Positions 38,528 to 47,690 of a stretch of DNA of 64,000 nucleotides are shown piece by piece. The translations under genes and the position numbers were made by a program. Location of the stretch: assembly GCF_900109745.1 (NCBI RefSeq), contig NZ_FOAV01000003.1:468946-532945 (forward strand). The letters are read 5' to 3'. Source of the stretch: Roseateles sp. YR242. GTDB taxonomy: Bacteria; Pseudomonadota; Gammaproteobacteria; Burkholderiales; Burkholderiaceae_C. Position 1 is the stretch's first letter, and each line of letters opens with the position of its first letter. The notes below the pieces were generated by a model that worked only from the letters and a program-made list of their open reading frames with translations, was not told the origin of the DNA and did not search any database.

Positions 38528-40519
38528 ATGGCAAAGAGTGCAGGCGTCTGGGCGCTGGCCGTGGTGCTGGCGCTGTCAGCGCTGCCCGCGCTGGCGCGTG
38601 ATGACCAGGTGCAGATCCACGGCCTGGTGGTGGGCACGCAGCATCTGAAGGATGCAGGCGCGGGCGCCTTCGAGGCGGACTATGCGTTCAGCGAGCGAGG
38701 CCGGGGGGATCAGCTCCAGGCGCGCTGGCGCCTGGACGCGCGTGGCCTGCCGGTGGCCTACGAGGTCTCGGGCAACGACTATTGGAAGGTGCCGCTCACC
38801 GAACGTTTCTCCGTGGAGGGCGCCCAAGCGACCTGGCACAGCCGGGTGGAGCAAGGCAGCGCGGCCTGGCCGACGCAAGGCGCGTTCTACCTCCCGGCCA
38901 ACGCACCGCCTGAATTCATGGGCGTGCTGGTGCGTGCCTTGCGTCGGGCACCGGGGCAACGCCTGGCCCTGCTGCCCGCAGGTGAAGCCTGGCTGGACAC
39001 CGGCGCCCAGGTACAGGCGGGTGCGCGACGCCTGACGCTCTACCGCGTGGGTGGCATCGAGTTCACGCCTGTGCCGGTGTGGCTGGACGACAAGGGCGAG
39101 ACGGCCGCTGTGGTGGACGATTGGTTTGAAGTGCTGACGCCCACGGCAAAGCCTGTCCTGGCCCAGCTTCAGGCGGCGCAGCGTGCGGCCAACGACACCT
39201 GGCATGCCGCCCTTGCGGCGCGGCTGACCCATCAGCCCAAGGGCGCGCTGCTGATCCGCAACGCGCGGGTGTTTGATCCACGTGACCTGGTGGTGCGCAG
39301 CCCCATGCGGGTGCTGGTCCGAGGCGAACATATCGTGCGGGTCGATCCGGAGGACAACGCCCCGGTCCCGGAGGACGCCGAAGTGATGGACGCGGCGGGC
39401 CGGTTCCTGATGCCGGGCCTGTGGGATGTGCATCAGCACTTCAGCGGGGTGGATGGTGTCTTCGACCTGATTGCCGGCGTGACCAGCGGCCGTGACATGG
39501 CCAATGACAATGTGCCGCTGATGGCCCGGGTCCAGCGCTTCGACGCCGGCACCGAGCTGGGCCCGCGTGTGGTGCTCGCCGGCATCGTGGAAGGCACAGG
39601 GGCGTTGGCGGGGCCGACCGATGTGCGCATCGAGACGCTGGACCAGGCTCGCAAGGCGGTGGATTGGTATGCCGACCACGGGTATGAGCAGATCAAGATC
39701 TACTCTTCCTTCAAGCCCGAGCTGGTGAGGCCGATCGCCGACATGGCGCATGCCCGGGGCCTGCGAGTGAGCGGCCACGTGCCCGCGTTCATGCGTGCGC
39801 AGGGCTTCATTGAAGCGGGGGCCGACGAAATCCAGCACCTGAGCTTTCTGGTGCTGAACTTCTTCCCGGAGGTGCAGGAGACCCGCAGCAAAGACCGCTA
39901 CACGGTGGCCGCCGAGAAGTTGTCCGAGTTCCGCCTGGACGACCCGCGCTGGACGGCTTTCCTGGAGCTGCTGCGCAGCCGGCACACGGTGCTGGACCCG
40001 ACGCTGGTGACGCTGGAGGGCCTCTTCTCGGGCGACCCTGGCCAGGCGGCCCCGGGCCTGCGCTCCCAGGTGCAGCGCTTTCCGCTGGTGGTGCGGCGGC
40101 GGCTGCTGTCAGGCGCGGTGGTGGTGCCGGCGGGCAAGGAGGCCGTCTACCGTGAGGCACTGCCCGCGCTCAAGCGCATGCTCAAGAGCCTGCACGACGC
40201 GGGCGTGCCCCTGATGCCGGGCTCCGACGCGTTTGCAGGCTACAGCCTGCAACGGGAGCTGGAGCTGTATGTGCAGGCCGGCATTCCCGCCGCCGAGGTG
40301 TTGCGCCTGGCCACGCTCACGCCGGCCGAGGTGCTGGGCGTGGCCGGGCAACGCGGGGTGGTGGCGCCCGGCAAGCAGGCGGACCTGGTGCTGATCGATG
40401 GCGACCCGACCACGGACATCACGGATGTTCGCCGTGTCTGGCGCACCATTCGCGGCGGTCGTGTGCATGACCCGGCCGCGCTGGAGCAAGCCATGGGGAT
40501 GGCGCCCCGCGCGCGTTGA
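38528..40519 (+). CDS. Exported amidohydrolase with extra N-terminal domain (second copy)
   Basis: 663 residues with AGGGAGC upstream and a clear signal peptide (cleavage near ALPALARDD). Residues 25-235 match the extra N-terminal domain of the protein at 30849-33089 (compare EADYAFSERGRG with the other copy's QVDYAVNDNGRG). The amidohydrolase domain has WDVHQHFSG (HxH variant HQH), EQIKIYSS (Lys), SGHVPAF, EIQHLSF and PGSDAF (Asp). Expected periplasmic dipeptidase or amidase. It lacks the TTCAACA-type operator and follows leuD by 60 bases, so it may belong to the leuCD transcript. Confidence 0.85.
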   Translation: MAKSAGVWALAVVLALSALPALARDDQVQIHGLVVGTQHLKDAGAGAFEADYAFSERGRGDQLQARWRLDARGLPVAYEVSGNDYWKVPLTERFSVEGAQATWHSRVEQGSAAWPTQGAFYLPANAPPEFMGVLVRALRRAPGQRLALLPAGEAWLDTGAQVQAGARRLTLYRVGGIEFTPVPVWLDDKGETAAVVDDWFEVLTPTAKPVLAQLQAAQRAANDTWHAALAARLTHQPKGALLIRNARVFDPRDLVVRSPMRVLVRGEHIVRVDPEDNAPVPEDAEVMDAAGRFLMPGLWDVHQHFSGVDGVFDLIAGVTSGRDMANDNVPLMARVQRFDAGTELGPRVVLAGIVEGTGALAGPTDVRIETLDQARKAVDWYADHGYEQIKIYSSFKPELVRPIADMAHARGLRVSGHVPAFMRAQGFIEAGADEIQHLSFLVLNFFPEVQETRSKDRYTVAAEKLSEFRLDDPRWTAFLELLRSRHTVLDPTLVTLEGLFSGDPGQAAPGLRSQVQRFPLVVRRRLLSGAVVVPAGKEAVYREALPALKRMLKSLHDAGVPLMPGSDAFAGYSLQRELELYVQAGIPAAEVLRLATLTPAEVLGVAGQRGVVAPGKQADLVLIDGDPTTDITDVRRVWRTIRGGRVHDPAALEQAMGMAPRAR

Positions 40520-40521
40520 GA

Positions 40522-41394
40522 TCAGGCCTTGGCCGCGCTGGCGGCTTGCCGCAAGGTCTGCACCAGCATGCGATGCAGGTGGTCCACGGCCTTGGAGCTC
40601 TTGGAGGCGGTACTGCGATAGACAGCGACTTCCATCGGGGCCAACGGGCCCAGCCCATGTTCGGGGCCCAGGATCTGCAGGTGCGGCGGTGTGCTGCATT
40701 GCGTGAGTGCCGCCACGGCCAGGCCGCTTTCCACGGCAGCGATCTGGCCGGCCAGGCTGGAGCTGTTGTAGACCACCTTGTAGGGGCGGCCCTGCACCGC
40801 CAGGGACTGGATGGCACTGCGGCGGCCGAGGCTTTCCGCCTCATAGACGGCGATGGGCAAAGGCGTGCGGTTCCAGACGTCGAACTGGGGCGAGCCCACC
40901 CAGACCATGGGCTCGTGGAACAGCAAGGTGCCGCGCCGAGCGTGGTCCCTGGAGACCAGCGCGAGGTCCAGGTCGCCACTGGCCACGCGTGGGATGAGGG
41001 AGGTCGACTGCTCGCAGTCCAGCTGGATTTCGACACCGCCGTGCCGGGGCGCAAAGCGTTTGAGCACCGGTGTCATGTAGCGGCTGGCGTAGTCGTCGGG
41101 CACGCCCAGCCGGACCAGCCCGGAGAGTGTCTCCCCCTGCAGTGCTGCCTGCGCCTCTGCTTGCAGGTCCAGCATTCGCCGGGCGTAGCCGAGCAGGGTC
41201 CGGCCCTCATGGGTCAGCTGGAGCTGGCGGGCTCCACGTTCCAGCAGCTGGCAACCCACGGCGGCCTCCAGCTTCTTCAGCTGCATGCTCACCGCCGACT
41301 GAGATCGGTTCACTTCCGGCGCCGCCGCTGTCAGCGACCCGGCGTCCACCACGGCGACAAAGCATTTCAGCCAGTCGGTCTGCAAGTCGTTCAT
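40522..41394 (-). CDS. LysR family regulator (divergent from EamA transporter)
   Basis: 290 residues. HTH at about 8-65 (AVVDAGSLTAAAPEVNRSQ, SAVSMQLKKLEAAVG), followed by a ligand-binding domain. Divergent from the EamA-family exporter, with 77 bases between the starts, so it probably regulates that gene. It is convergent with the amidohydrolase, with only two bases between the stop codons. Confidence 0.9.
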   Translation of the reverse strand: MNDLQTDWLKCFVAVVDAGSLTAAAPEVNRSQSAVSMQLKKLEAAVGCQLLERGARQLQLTHEGRTLLGYARRMLDLQAEAQAALQGETLSGLVRLGVPDDYASRYMTPVLKRFAPRHGGVEIQLDCEQSTSLIPRVASGDLDLALVSRDHARRGTLLFHEPMVWVGSPQFDVWNRTPLPIAVYEAESLGRRSAIQSLAVQGRPYKVVYNSSSLAGQIAAVESGLAVAALTQCSTPPHLQILGPEHGLGPLAPMEVAVYRSTASKSSKAVDHLHRMLVQTLRQAASAAKA

Positions 41395-41471
41395 GCATTC
41401 GAGAATCGAATGGAAGAGCAGCGAATTATGCGCTTGTCAGCAAAGCCGGCCGGAGCGACAGTGCAGGCATC

Positions 41472-42521
41472 ATGACCGCCACCCTCTCCGAGTCCGCCCA
41501 GTCTCTGGCTTCGCCGCTCGCTTCATCGCCAATGGATACCACCCCTGCCGCTGCCGTCCCGGCGATAGCCAACGCATCGAGCCCGGTGGCGGCTGCGGCA
41601 GCCAATGGGGCGGACCGTCCTGCGGCCGGCCAACTGCCTGGCGCATTGGATGCACGCGCCGTCGGCGTGATGACGCTGCTGTGCTTCACCTGGGCGCTGC
41701 AGCAGATCTCGCTCAAGGCGGTGTCGGACCAGATCAGCCCGATGCTGATGGTGGCCTTGCGCTCGCTGGTGGCGGTAGTGCTGCTGGGGGGGTTGATGGC
41801 CTGGCGTGGTGAGCGGCTGGACTCGCGCCGCTGGGGCGCCGGGGCCGCCGTGGGGGTCTTGTTTGCGCTGGAGTTCCTGCTGGTGGCGGAGGCCTTGCGG
41901 CTCACCGCCGCCGCGCATGTGGTGGTGTTTCTCTACACCGCGCCCTTGTTTGCAGTGCTGGGCCTGCATGTGCTGCGGCCCGAGGAGCGGTTGGTATTTC
42001 GGCAGTGGGTGGGCGTGGCGCTGGCGTTTGGTGGCACGGCAGTGGCCTTCCTTGGCGGGCATGCATCGCTGGCCACCGGCAGCCAAGTGCTGCTGGGGGA
42101 CACGCTGGCGCTGCTGGCCGGCGCGGCGTGGGGGGCCACTACCGTCACCATCCGCAGCACCAGCCTGACCCGCGCCCCAGCGTCCGAGACGCTGTTCTAC
42201 CAACTCGTGGGCGCCGTGGTCTGGCTGCTGCCGGCAGTATGGCTCACCGGCCAGTGGCATTTCGAACCCACGGCCAGGGTCTGGGCCCATCTGGCCTTCC
42301 ACAGTGTCGTCGTTTCATTCATCAGCTTTCTGACTTGGTTCTGGCTGATGCGGCGCTACCTGGCCTCCCGGCTGGGTGTGTTTTCCTTCCTCACGCCGCT
42401 GTTTGGTGTGTTGCTGGGGGCGTGGCTGCTGAACGAGGCCCTGGAGCCCACCTTCCTGGCGGGCAGCGCGCTGGTGCTGGCCGGCATCGGGCTGGCGGGG
42501 CGGGCCGCCAAGCCTCGCTGA
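41472..42521 (+). CDS. EamA/DMT family transporter
   Basis: 349 residues from MTATLSES. A long Ala/Ser-rich cytoplasmic tail (about 60 residues) precedes about ten membrane segments arranged as two EamA repeats (AVGVMTLLCFTWALQQISLKA ... begins the first, shown as TLLCFTWALQQISLKA; the second starts around LLGDTLALLAGAAWGATTV). This drug/metabolite superfamily mainly exports amino acids, their derivatives or metabolites. The extended N-terminal tail is unusual; a downstream start such as MDTTPAAAV is possible. Confidence 0.85.
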   Translation: MTATLSESAQSLASPLASSPMDTTPAAAVPAIANASSPVAAAAANGADRPAAGQLPGALDARAVGVMTLLCFTWALQQISLKAVSDQISPMLMVALRSLVAVVLLGGLMAWRGERLDSRRWGAGAAVGVLFALEFLLVAEALRLTAAAHVVVFLYTAPLFAVLGLHVLRPEERLVFRQWVGVALAFGGTAVAFLGGHASLATGSQVLLGDTLALLAGAAWGATTVTIRSTSLTRAPASETLFYQLVGAVVWLLPAVWLTGQWHFEPTARVWAHLAFHSVVVSFISFLTWFWLMRRYLASRLGVFSFLTPLFGVLLGAWLLNEALEPTFLAGSALVLAGIGLAGRAAKPR

Positions 42522-42566
42522 GGACGGGCTAGTCGCGGGTTGCTGCAGTTCCTGCGATCACGGCGC

Positions 42567-43523
42567 TTACTGCGCCTTGTCCAGAAACTCCCCCAGCGCT
42601 GCGATGCGGTGCCACCAGAAGAGATACACCCCCTGGTCCTGCGCCTCCCACACCTTGCCGGCCTTGAAGACGCCACGCAGTGCGGCGGCCACGAGGTTGG
42701 AGCGGCCGAACTGCTCATACCAGTCGCCAGCGTCGGCCACCACTTCCTTGTTGAGCCGCTTCTCGCCATTGACGGTGCTGTTGGACGCCTTGCATTCGAT
42801 GGCCAGCAAGCGGCCGTCAAACAGCATCACCACCAGATCGGCGTTGTGCTTGCCGAGCTTGCACTGGCGCATGAAGACACCCCGGGGCGGCAGCATGCCG
42901 ACGTCGGCAATGCCGCCGCGCGGCGCTGGCTGGCGGGTGTAGCCCTTCTCGATCAGCAGTTGCTCCAGGCGCCCTTCGAGCTGGTCGCGCTCATCGCTGC
43001 GGCGGCGGGTGTAGACCGTGTTCATGCTGATCAGCACGGCGGTGGCCATGATGGCGGTCTGCCGCTCGGCGTCCGTGGGCGCACGTTCTTCCTGGACCCA
43101 AGGAAAGCGCTTCGGGTCGAGGGCGGCGTAGAGCAGCTTGCCGATCTCATCGGCCAATGGCTGATGCTTGCGCACGGCGGTCTTGTTCACGCTGGCATCC
43201 AGCAGCGTGTCCAGGTCGTCTTCGGAGATCGGCGGCGCTGCCAACGCCCGCAGGGCCTGAAACTGCAGCTTGTGGCCCACGATGCCGGCTAGCAGCTCGG
43301 CATCCGCGGCTGCGCGGGACGGGGTGACCAAGAGGCGACCCAGCGCATCAATCACCAGCGCGGCGGCCTCAGTGGCTTCGGGATAGACGCCGTTGTAGTC
43401 CTTGAGGGGGTCCAGCAGGCGCCGGCTGCGGAACTCCGCGCGGGCCTGGCGGCAGTCGTCCTGGATCTGGTCGGGGGTCTCCAGCGTGGGGAGTGCGCGC
43501 GGCAAAGGTCGTGGGGTGGCCAT
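42567..43523 (-). CDS. Type II restriction endonuclease, XamI-like
   Basis: 318 residues, start MATPRPLPRALP 16 bases after the methyltransferase stop. The candidate PD-(D/E)xK centre is ADLVVMLFDGRLLAIECKAS, with Asp, Glu and Lys correctly spaced. The overall sequence (helical N-terminal domain, VLISMNTVYTRRRSDERDQLEGRLE, then GVFMRQCKLGKHNADLV) resembles the XamI family, whose founding member cuts GTCGAC. The family call is from memory of the pattern and is moderate; that it is the endonuclease of the neighbouring methyltransferase is well supported by gene order. Confidence 0.68.
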   Translation of the reverse strand: MATPRPLPRALPTLETPDQIQDDCRQARAEFRSRRLLDPLKDYNGVYPEATEAAALVIDALGRLLVTPSRAAADAELLAGIVGHKLQFQALRALAAPPISEDDLDTLLDASVNKTAVRKHQPLADEIGKLLYAALDPKRFPWVQEERAPTDAERQTAIMATAVLISMNTVYTRRRSDERDQLEGRLEQLLIEKGYTRQPAPRGGIADVGMLPPRGVFMRQCKLGKHNADLVVMLFDGRLLAIECKASNSTVNGEKRLNKEVVADAGDWYEQFGRSNLVAAALRGVFKAGKVWEAQDQGVYLFWWHRIAALGEFLDKAQ

Positions 43524-43539
43524 GCTTGGGGAGGGGCGG

Positions 43540-45189
43540 TTAGCGCAGCAGCTGTTCCGGCAGCAGGATACGCATGGCCTCGGAAGGCTCGAACTTGGTG
43601 AGGCCGCCGGCATAGACACGGCCCGCATCAATGCTCACATTGGCATTGAGCCATTGCACCAGGCGGCGCAGTTGGGCCTGCTGCAAGGGCTGGCGCGGGT
43701 AGAGGCCGTGGGCCACGTTGATGAGCCGGGCGCCGGCCGTGTTCAGGGCGAAGGCGGGCGGCCGGCGGCCCATGTAGGTCATGACGATGGGGGCCGGGTC
43801 GCGCAGATGGACATGCCACCAGGGCTTTCGATGCCGGGCGATGTAACCCTCGTGCGCACCCTGCTGGCGGGCCCAGTCGAGGAAGGTCTCGATGGTGCGC
43901 CGGTGAGCGGCCGGCAGCCCGGTGAGATCCCTGGGCAGGCTGACCACCCGGCGCAGCCGGTCCAGCGTAGCGATCTCCTGGCCGGCGGCCGTGGAGATGT
44001 CGGCGGCGTCGGTGATGGCCGGGATGAGGTAGGACGCCGGCAGGTCCGGCGCGTGGGTGGAATGCACCCACACGCGGTTGAGGCCGGTGACCTGGCCGCG
44101 CGAAACCTGGAACAGTTCCCCGAGTTCGATCTGCCCGGCCTGGCGGGCTGGCCGCCCGCCGCGGACCAGGATGGACCACTTGGTCTCAGTCCGGGCCGCC
44201 GCCATGGCCACCTCCCGGCCGGCGGGCAAGGTGGCCAGATGCTCCAGATCGTTGATCGGCTGGAAGCGCAGGCTGGAGCGCTCGGCGCCTGGCTCGAAGC
44301 AGGTGATGGCAGCGGACACCATGGCGTCTTCGAACACCCGCAGCGCTGGCGACACCACAAACACTTCGGTGCCACCCAGGCCGTTGGCCAGCATGTCTCG
44401 CAGGGCCTGGCCGTAGTTGACATCCATCCACTCGGCGGCGGTGACGAACACGCCGAAATCACCCGGCACGGCCAGCAAGCGGGTCTTGAGGAAGAAGTGC
44501 AGATGCAGGCCGGCCAACTGGCTGCCCTTGAGGCCGGCATGGGCCAGGCAGTAGGAGTACCAGGTCTTCCAGCCGGGGCTGATTTCGTGATGCCGCACGT
44601 AGGGCGGATTGCCGATGAAGAGGGTGGGCCCCTGCGCGGGCGACAGCGACAGTTCGCGGTAGTCGCCCACCAGGACCGTGGCCCGGTGCGTCAGGCCCGC
44701 CGCCGCCAGGTTGGCGCGCAGCAGCAGGGCGACCAGCGGGTCTTTCTCCACCGCCACGGCTTCCGCTTGGGGGAAGGCCCGCAGGCCAGCCAGCGTGTAG
44801 CGCCCGGAGCCCGCGCCGGGATCCACCAGGCGACGCACCGGCTTGCCCTGGCGTCGCGCCCAGCCCACCATGCCCTGGACCACATGGTCCGGGGTGAAGG
44901 TCTGGCCTTCGGAGCGGCGGGTGGAGGCGTGGAACAGGGTGCAGAACAGGGCACCGAGCGGGTCCCCGCCCGCCCGGATATCGGCAGTCGTGGCCTTCAG
45001 CAGCGCCGCATCCGCACAGGCCGGGACGGTGTCCAGCAACTGCTGCTCGGCCTCACTGACCGGCTGGGCGCCGATGAGCGCCTTGGCCAGCGCCAGCAAC
45101 ATCTGGGCCGTCGGAGGCCCCGCAGGGCTTGCCTGATGCGCTTGCGGCGCGTCAAGCACCTGCGGTGTCCCGGCGGTCTGATCTGTCAC
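43540..45189 (-). CDS. N6-adenine DNA methyltransferase of the type II R-M pair
   Basis: 549 residues. Motif I LVDPGAGSGRYTLAG (S-adenosylmethionine site) and motif IV GNPPYVRHHEI identify an Eco57I/TaqI-like adenine methyltransferase; the C-terminal half is a target-recognition domain (LGELFQVSRGQVTGLNRVW starts it). It would methylate the site cut by the downstream endonuclease. The methyltransferase gene comes first, which helps establish protection before cutting. A 10-bp periodic G/AATT repeat lies just upstream of its start. Confidence 0.85.
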   Translation of the reverse strand: MTDQTAGTPQVLDAPQAHQASPAGPPTAQMLLALAKALIGAQPVSEAEQQLLDTVPACADAALLKATTADIRAGGDPLGALFCTLFHASTRRSEGQTFTPDHVVQGMVGWARRQGKPVRRLVDPGAGSGRYTLAGLRAFPQAEAVAVEKDPLVALLLRANLAAAGLTHRATVLVGDYRELSLSPAQGPTLFIGNPPYVRHHEISPGWKTWYSYCLAHAGLKGSQLAGLHLHFFLKTRLLAVPGDFGVFVTAAEWMDVNYGQALRDMLANGLGGTEVFVVSPALRVFEDAMVSAAITCFEPGAERSSLRFQPINDLEHLATLPAGREVAMAAARTETKWSILVRGGRPARQAGQIELGELFQVSRGQVTGLNRVWVHSTHAPDLPASYLIPAITDAADISTAAGQEIATLDRLRRVVSLPRDLTGLPAAHRRTIETFLDWARQQGAHEGYIARHRKPWWHVHLRDPAPIVMTYMGRRPPAFALNTAGARLINVAHGLYPRQPLQQAQLRRLVQWLNANVSIDAGRVYAGGLTKFEPSEAMRILLPEQLLR

Positions 45190-45200
45190 GGGGGCCCTTT

Positions 45201-45240
45201 TGGGGAAATTCCGGGGAATTCGGGGGAATTTGGGGGAGCG
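45201..45240. repeat. 10-bp-phased GGGGAATT repeat upstream of the methyltransferase
   Basis: Four consecutive 10-base units: tggggaaatt, ccggggaatt, cgggggaatt, tgggggagcg. The AATT cores at 45207, 45217 and 45227 are in exact helical phase. It begins 12 bases upstream of the methyltransferase start codon. Confidence 0.8.
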
Positions 45241-45349
45241 GGGAGAAAAAGTTATCCAAGTCCTTGCGGGTTTTTGGGTGCCGCAGTGCCTGGCTGCGGC
45301 GACGGATTGTAGCCGGGGGCTACTGGTTATCTACCCAGTGTTCGCGCCA

Positions 45350-46363
45350 CTATTCAATGGTCACATTCGCGGCCTTCACCAGCTTGCCGAACTTGGCGGT
45401 TTCGTTGCGGATCTGCTGGGCGAGCTGGTCGCTGGAGCCGCCAGTGGGCTCGGCGCCGATCTCCTCCATACGCTTGCGGAACTCGGGCGACTGGATCACC
45501 TTCACCATCTCGGTGTTGAGCTTGCCCACCACGTCCTTGGGCGTGGCCACCGGGGCGAGCACCCCGAACCAGGTGCCGATGTCGAAGCCCTTGAGCCCGG
45601 CCTCCTCCAGCGTGGGCACGTCCGGCAGGGCGGACGACCGCTTGGCCGTGGTCACCGCCAGCGCGCGCAGCTTGCCGGCCTTGATGTGCTGCAGCACCGG
45701 CGTGATGGTGTCAAAGGACAGCTGGATCTGGCCGCCCAGCAGGTCGGTGGCCATCGGGCCGCTGCCCTTGTAGGGCACATGCAGCAGTTCCGTGCCGGTG
45801 ATGTTCTGGAACTGTGTGCCGATCAGGTGCTGCGCCGTGCCATTGCCATTGGAGCCGTAGCTGAACTTGCCCGGCTGGGCCTTGAGCTGTGTCACCAGTT
45901 CAGCCACGTTCCGGGCCGGGGTCTGCCCGGCATTCACCACCAGCACATTGGGCACCATGGCGATGCCGGTGATGGGAATGAAGTCCTTCTGGAAGTCGTA
46001 TGGCAGCTTGCGGTAGACGCTGCTGGCGATGGTGTGGTGCACGGCGCCCACCAGCAGTGTGTAGCCGTCCGGCTTGCTCTTGGCGACGTAGTCTGCGCCC
46101 AGCGTCGCGCCGGCGCCGGGCTTGCTTTCCACGATCACGGGCTGGCCCAGGCTCTGCTGGAGCTTGTCGGCCAGGGCGCGGGCGAGAACGTCGGTGGTGC
46201 CCCCGGCTGGGAACGGGACAACCAGCGTGATGGGCTTGGTGGGCCAGGTGTCGGCACGGGCGGGGCCTGCAACGGCAAAGGTGCCCAGCATGCAGAGCGC
46301 GCTGATACCGCCGAGCTGCGTGAGGGCGGCGCGTCGGGTGTGGGAACGGAATACGGCAGTCAT
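45350..46363 (-). CDS. Bug family (TctC-like) solute-binding receptor
   Basis: 337 residues with a signal peptide (RRAALTQLGGISALCML ... cleavage near ARAD). Typical Bug protein: WPTKPITLVVPFPAGGTTDVLAR, the PGAGATLGADYVAKSKPDGYTLL loop, PYKGSGPMATDLLGGQI, and a C-terminal GAEPTGGSSDQLAQQI. These periplasmic proteins bind carboxylates for tripartite tricarboxylate transporters. No TctAB membrane genes are present in the window. It follows the tartrate dehydrogenase-like gene on the same strand, 105 bases downstream, so tartrate, malate or a similar diacid is the likely ligand. Confidence 0.92.
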   Translation of the reverse strand: MTAVFRSHTRRAALTQLGGISALCMLGTFAVAGPARADTWPTKPITLVVPFPAGGTTDVLARALADKLQQSLGQPVIVESKPGAGATLGADYVAKSKPDGYTLLVGAVHHTIASSVYRKLPYDFQKDFIPITGIAMVPNVLVVNAGQTPARNVAELVTQLKAQPGKFSYGSNGNGTAQHLIGTQFQNITGTELLHVPYKGSGPMATDLLGGQIQLSFDTITPVLQHIKAGKLRALAVTTAKRSSALPDVPTLEEAGLKGFDIGTWFGVLAPVATPKDVVGKLNTEMVKVIQSPEFRKRMEEIGAEPTGGSSDQLAQQIRNETAKFGKLVKAANVTIE

Positions 46364-46468
46364 CGTTTGTCTCCTGTGGTTGCCGATGACGGGACTGGCG
46401 CGCCGGCTTCTGATGAGCCGATGGCGCGCGAGGCCCGAGGAACGCGGAAGCGGTCAGGTGCCCATCGG

Positions 46469-47557
46469 TCAGGCCGCTTTCTGGTGAGCGTCTTCACGCA
46501 GGGCGGCGCAGACCGCGGCTGTCACATCGGTGGTCCGGGCCTGGCCGCCCAGGTCACCGGTATGCAGGGCCGGGTTGGCGGTGACGGCCTCGACCGCACG
46601 CATCAGGCGCTGGGCGGCTTCGTTCTCGCCGAGGTGTTCCAGCAGCATCACGACGGACCAGAAGGTGCCCACCGGATTGGCCAGCCCCTTGCCCATGATG
46701 TCGAAGGCCGAGCCGTGGATGGGTTCGAACATCGAGGGGTAACGGCGCTCCGGATCGATGTTGCCGGTGGGTGCGATGCCCAGGCTGCCGGCCAGCGCGG
46801 CGGCCAGGTCGCTCAGGATGTCGGCATGCAGGTTGGTGGCAACGATGGTGTCCAGCGTGGCCGGCTTGTTGACCATGCGTGCGGTGGCCGCGTCCACGAG
46901 TTCCTTGCCCCAGGTGACGTCCGGGAAGTCCTTGGCGACCTGCTGGGCCACTTCGTCCCACATCACCATGGCGTGCCGCTGGGCGTTGCTCTTGGTAATG
47001 ACGGTGAGCAGCTTGCGGGGGCGGGACTGGGCCAGCTTGAAGGCGAAGCGCATGATGCGTTCGACGCCCACGCGGGTCATGAGGGACACGTCCGTGGCGG
47101 CTTCGATGGGGTGGCCCTGGTGCACACGGCCGCCGACACCGGCGTATTCGCCTTCGGAGTTCTCTCGGACGATGACCCAGTCCAGATCCTTCGGGCCGCA
47201 GCGCTTCAGCGGGGCGTCGATCCCGGGGAGGATGCGGGTGGGGCGGACGTTGGCGTACTGGTCGAAGCCCTGGCAGATCTTCAGGCGCAGGCCCCAGAGG
47301 GTGATGTGGTCCGGGATGTCCGGGTCACCCGCAGAACCAAAGAGGATGGCGTCCTTGCCACGCAGGGCATCCAGACCGTCAGCGGGCATCATTTCGCCGT
47401 GGGCACGGTACCAGTCGCCACCCCAGCCGAAGTTCTCGAACTCGAACTGGAAGGTGCTGGTGGTGGCGGCCAGGGCCTCCAGCACCTCGCGACCTGCGGG
47501 GATCACTTCCTTGCCGATGCCGTCACCCGGGATGGTGGCGATGCGATAGGTCTTCAT
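46469..47557 (-). CDS. Tartrate/D-malate dehydrogenase-like beta-decarboxylating enzyme
   Basis: 362 residues with AGGAGAA six bases upstream. Isocitrate/isopropylmalate dehydrogenase family: IPGDGIGKEV at the N-terminus, LFGSAGDPDIPDHITLWGLRL with the TtuC/DmlA-specific HITLWGLRL motif in place of the LeuB substrate loop, VRENSEGEYAGVGGR, and SDLAAALAGSLGIAPTGNI with the metal-binding Asp residues. It oxidises tartrate or D-malate with NAD+ in the cytoplasm. Gene order with a Bug receptor and a divergent LysR is common for such pathways. LeuB activity is less likely because of the loop sequence. Confidence 0.88.
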   Translation of the reverse strand: MKTYRIATIPGDGIGKEVIPAGREVLEALAATTSTFQFEFENFGWGGDWYRAHGEMMPADGLDALRGKDAILFGSAGDPDIPDHITLWGLRLKICQGFDQYANVRPTRILPGIDAPLKRCGPKDLDWVIVRENSEGEYAGVGGRVHQGHPIEAATDVSLMTRVGVERIMRFAFKLAQSRPRKLLTVITKSNAQRHAMVMWDEVAQQVAKDFPDVTWGKELVDAATARMVNKPATLDTIVATNLHADILSDLAAALAGSLGIAPTGNIDPERRYPSMFEPIHGSAFDIMGKGLANPVGTFWSVVMLLEHLGENEAAQRLMRAVEAVTANPALHTGDLGGQARTTDVTAAVCAALREDAHQKAA

Positions 47558-47690
47558 TGACTTCTCCTGCTGTGGGGGCCCGGCCCTGCGGCTGGGCGGT
47601 GGAGGGACTTTAAGAAGACCTGCGGTGGAGGATTCATCGCTAAAGTCAATCCATCTTTAACTGTCATTCAACAGTGACGGGGCTTGGACC

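Noticed and set aside
46469..47557. Assignment of the dehydrogenase as LeuB completing the leuCD pathway
   Set aside because: The substrate loop reads HITLWGLRL as in tartrate and D-malate dehydrogenases, and it sits with a Bug receptor and its own LysR gene.
45200..47560. Open frame of 786 codons antisense to the Bug receptor and tartrate dehydrogenase genes
   Set aside because: It runs through two well-supported genes and an intergenic region; Gly/Gln/His-biased shadow sequence.
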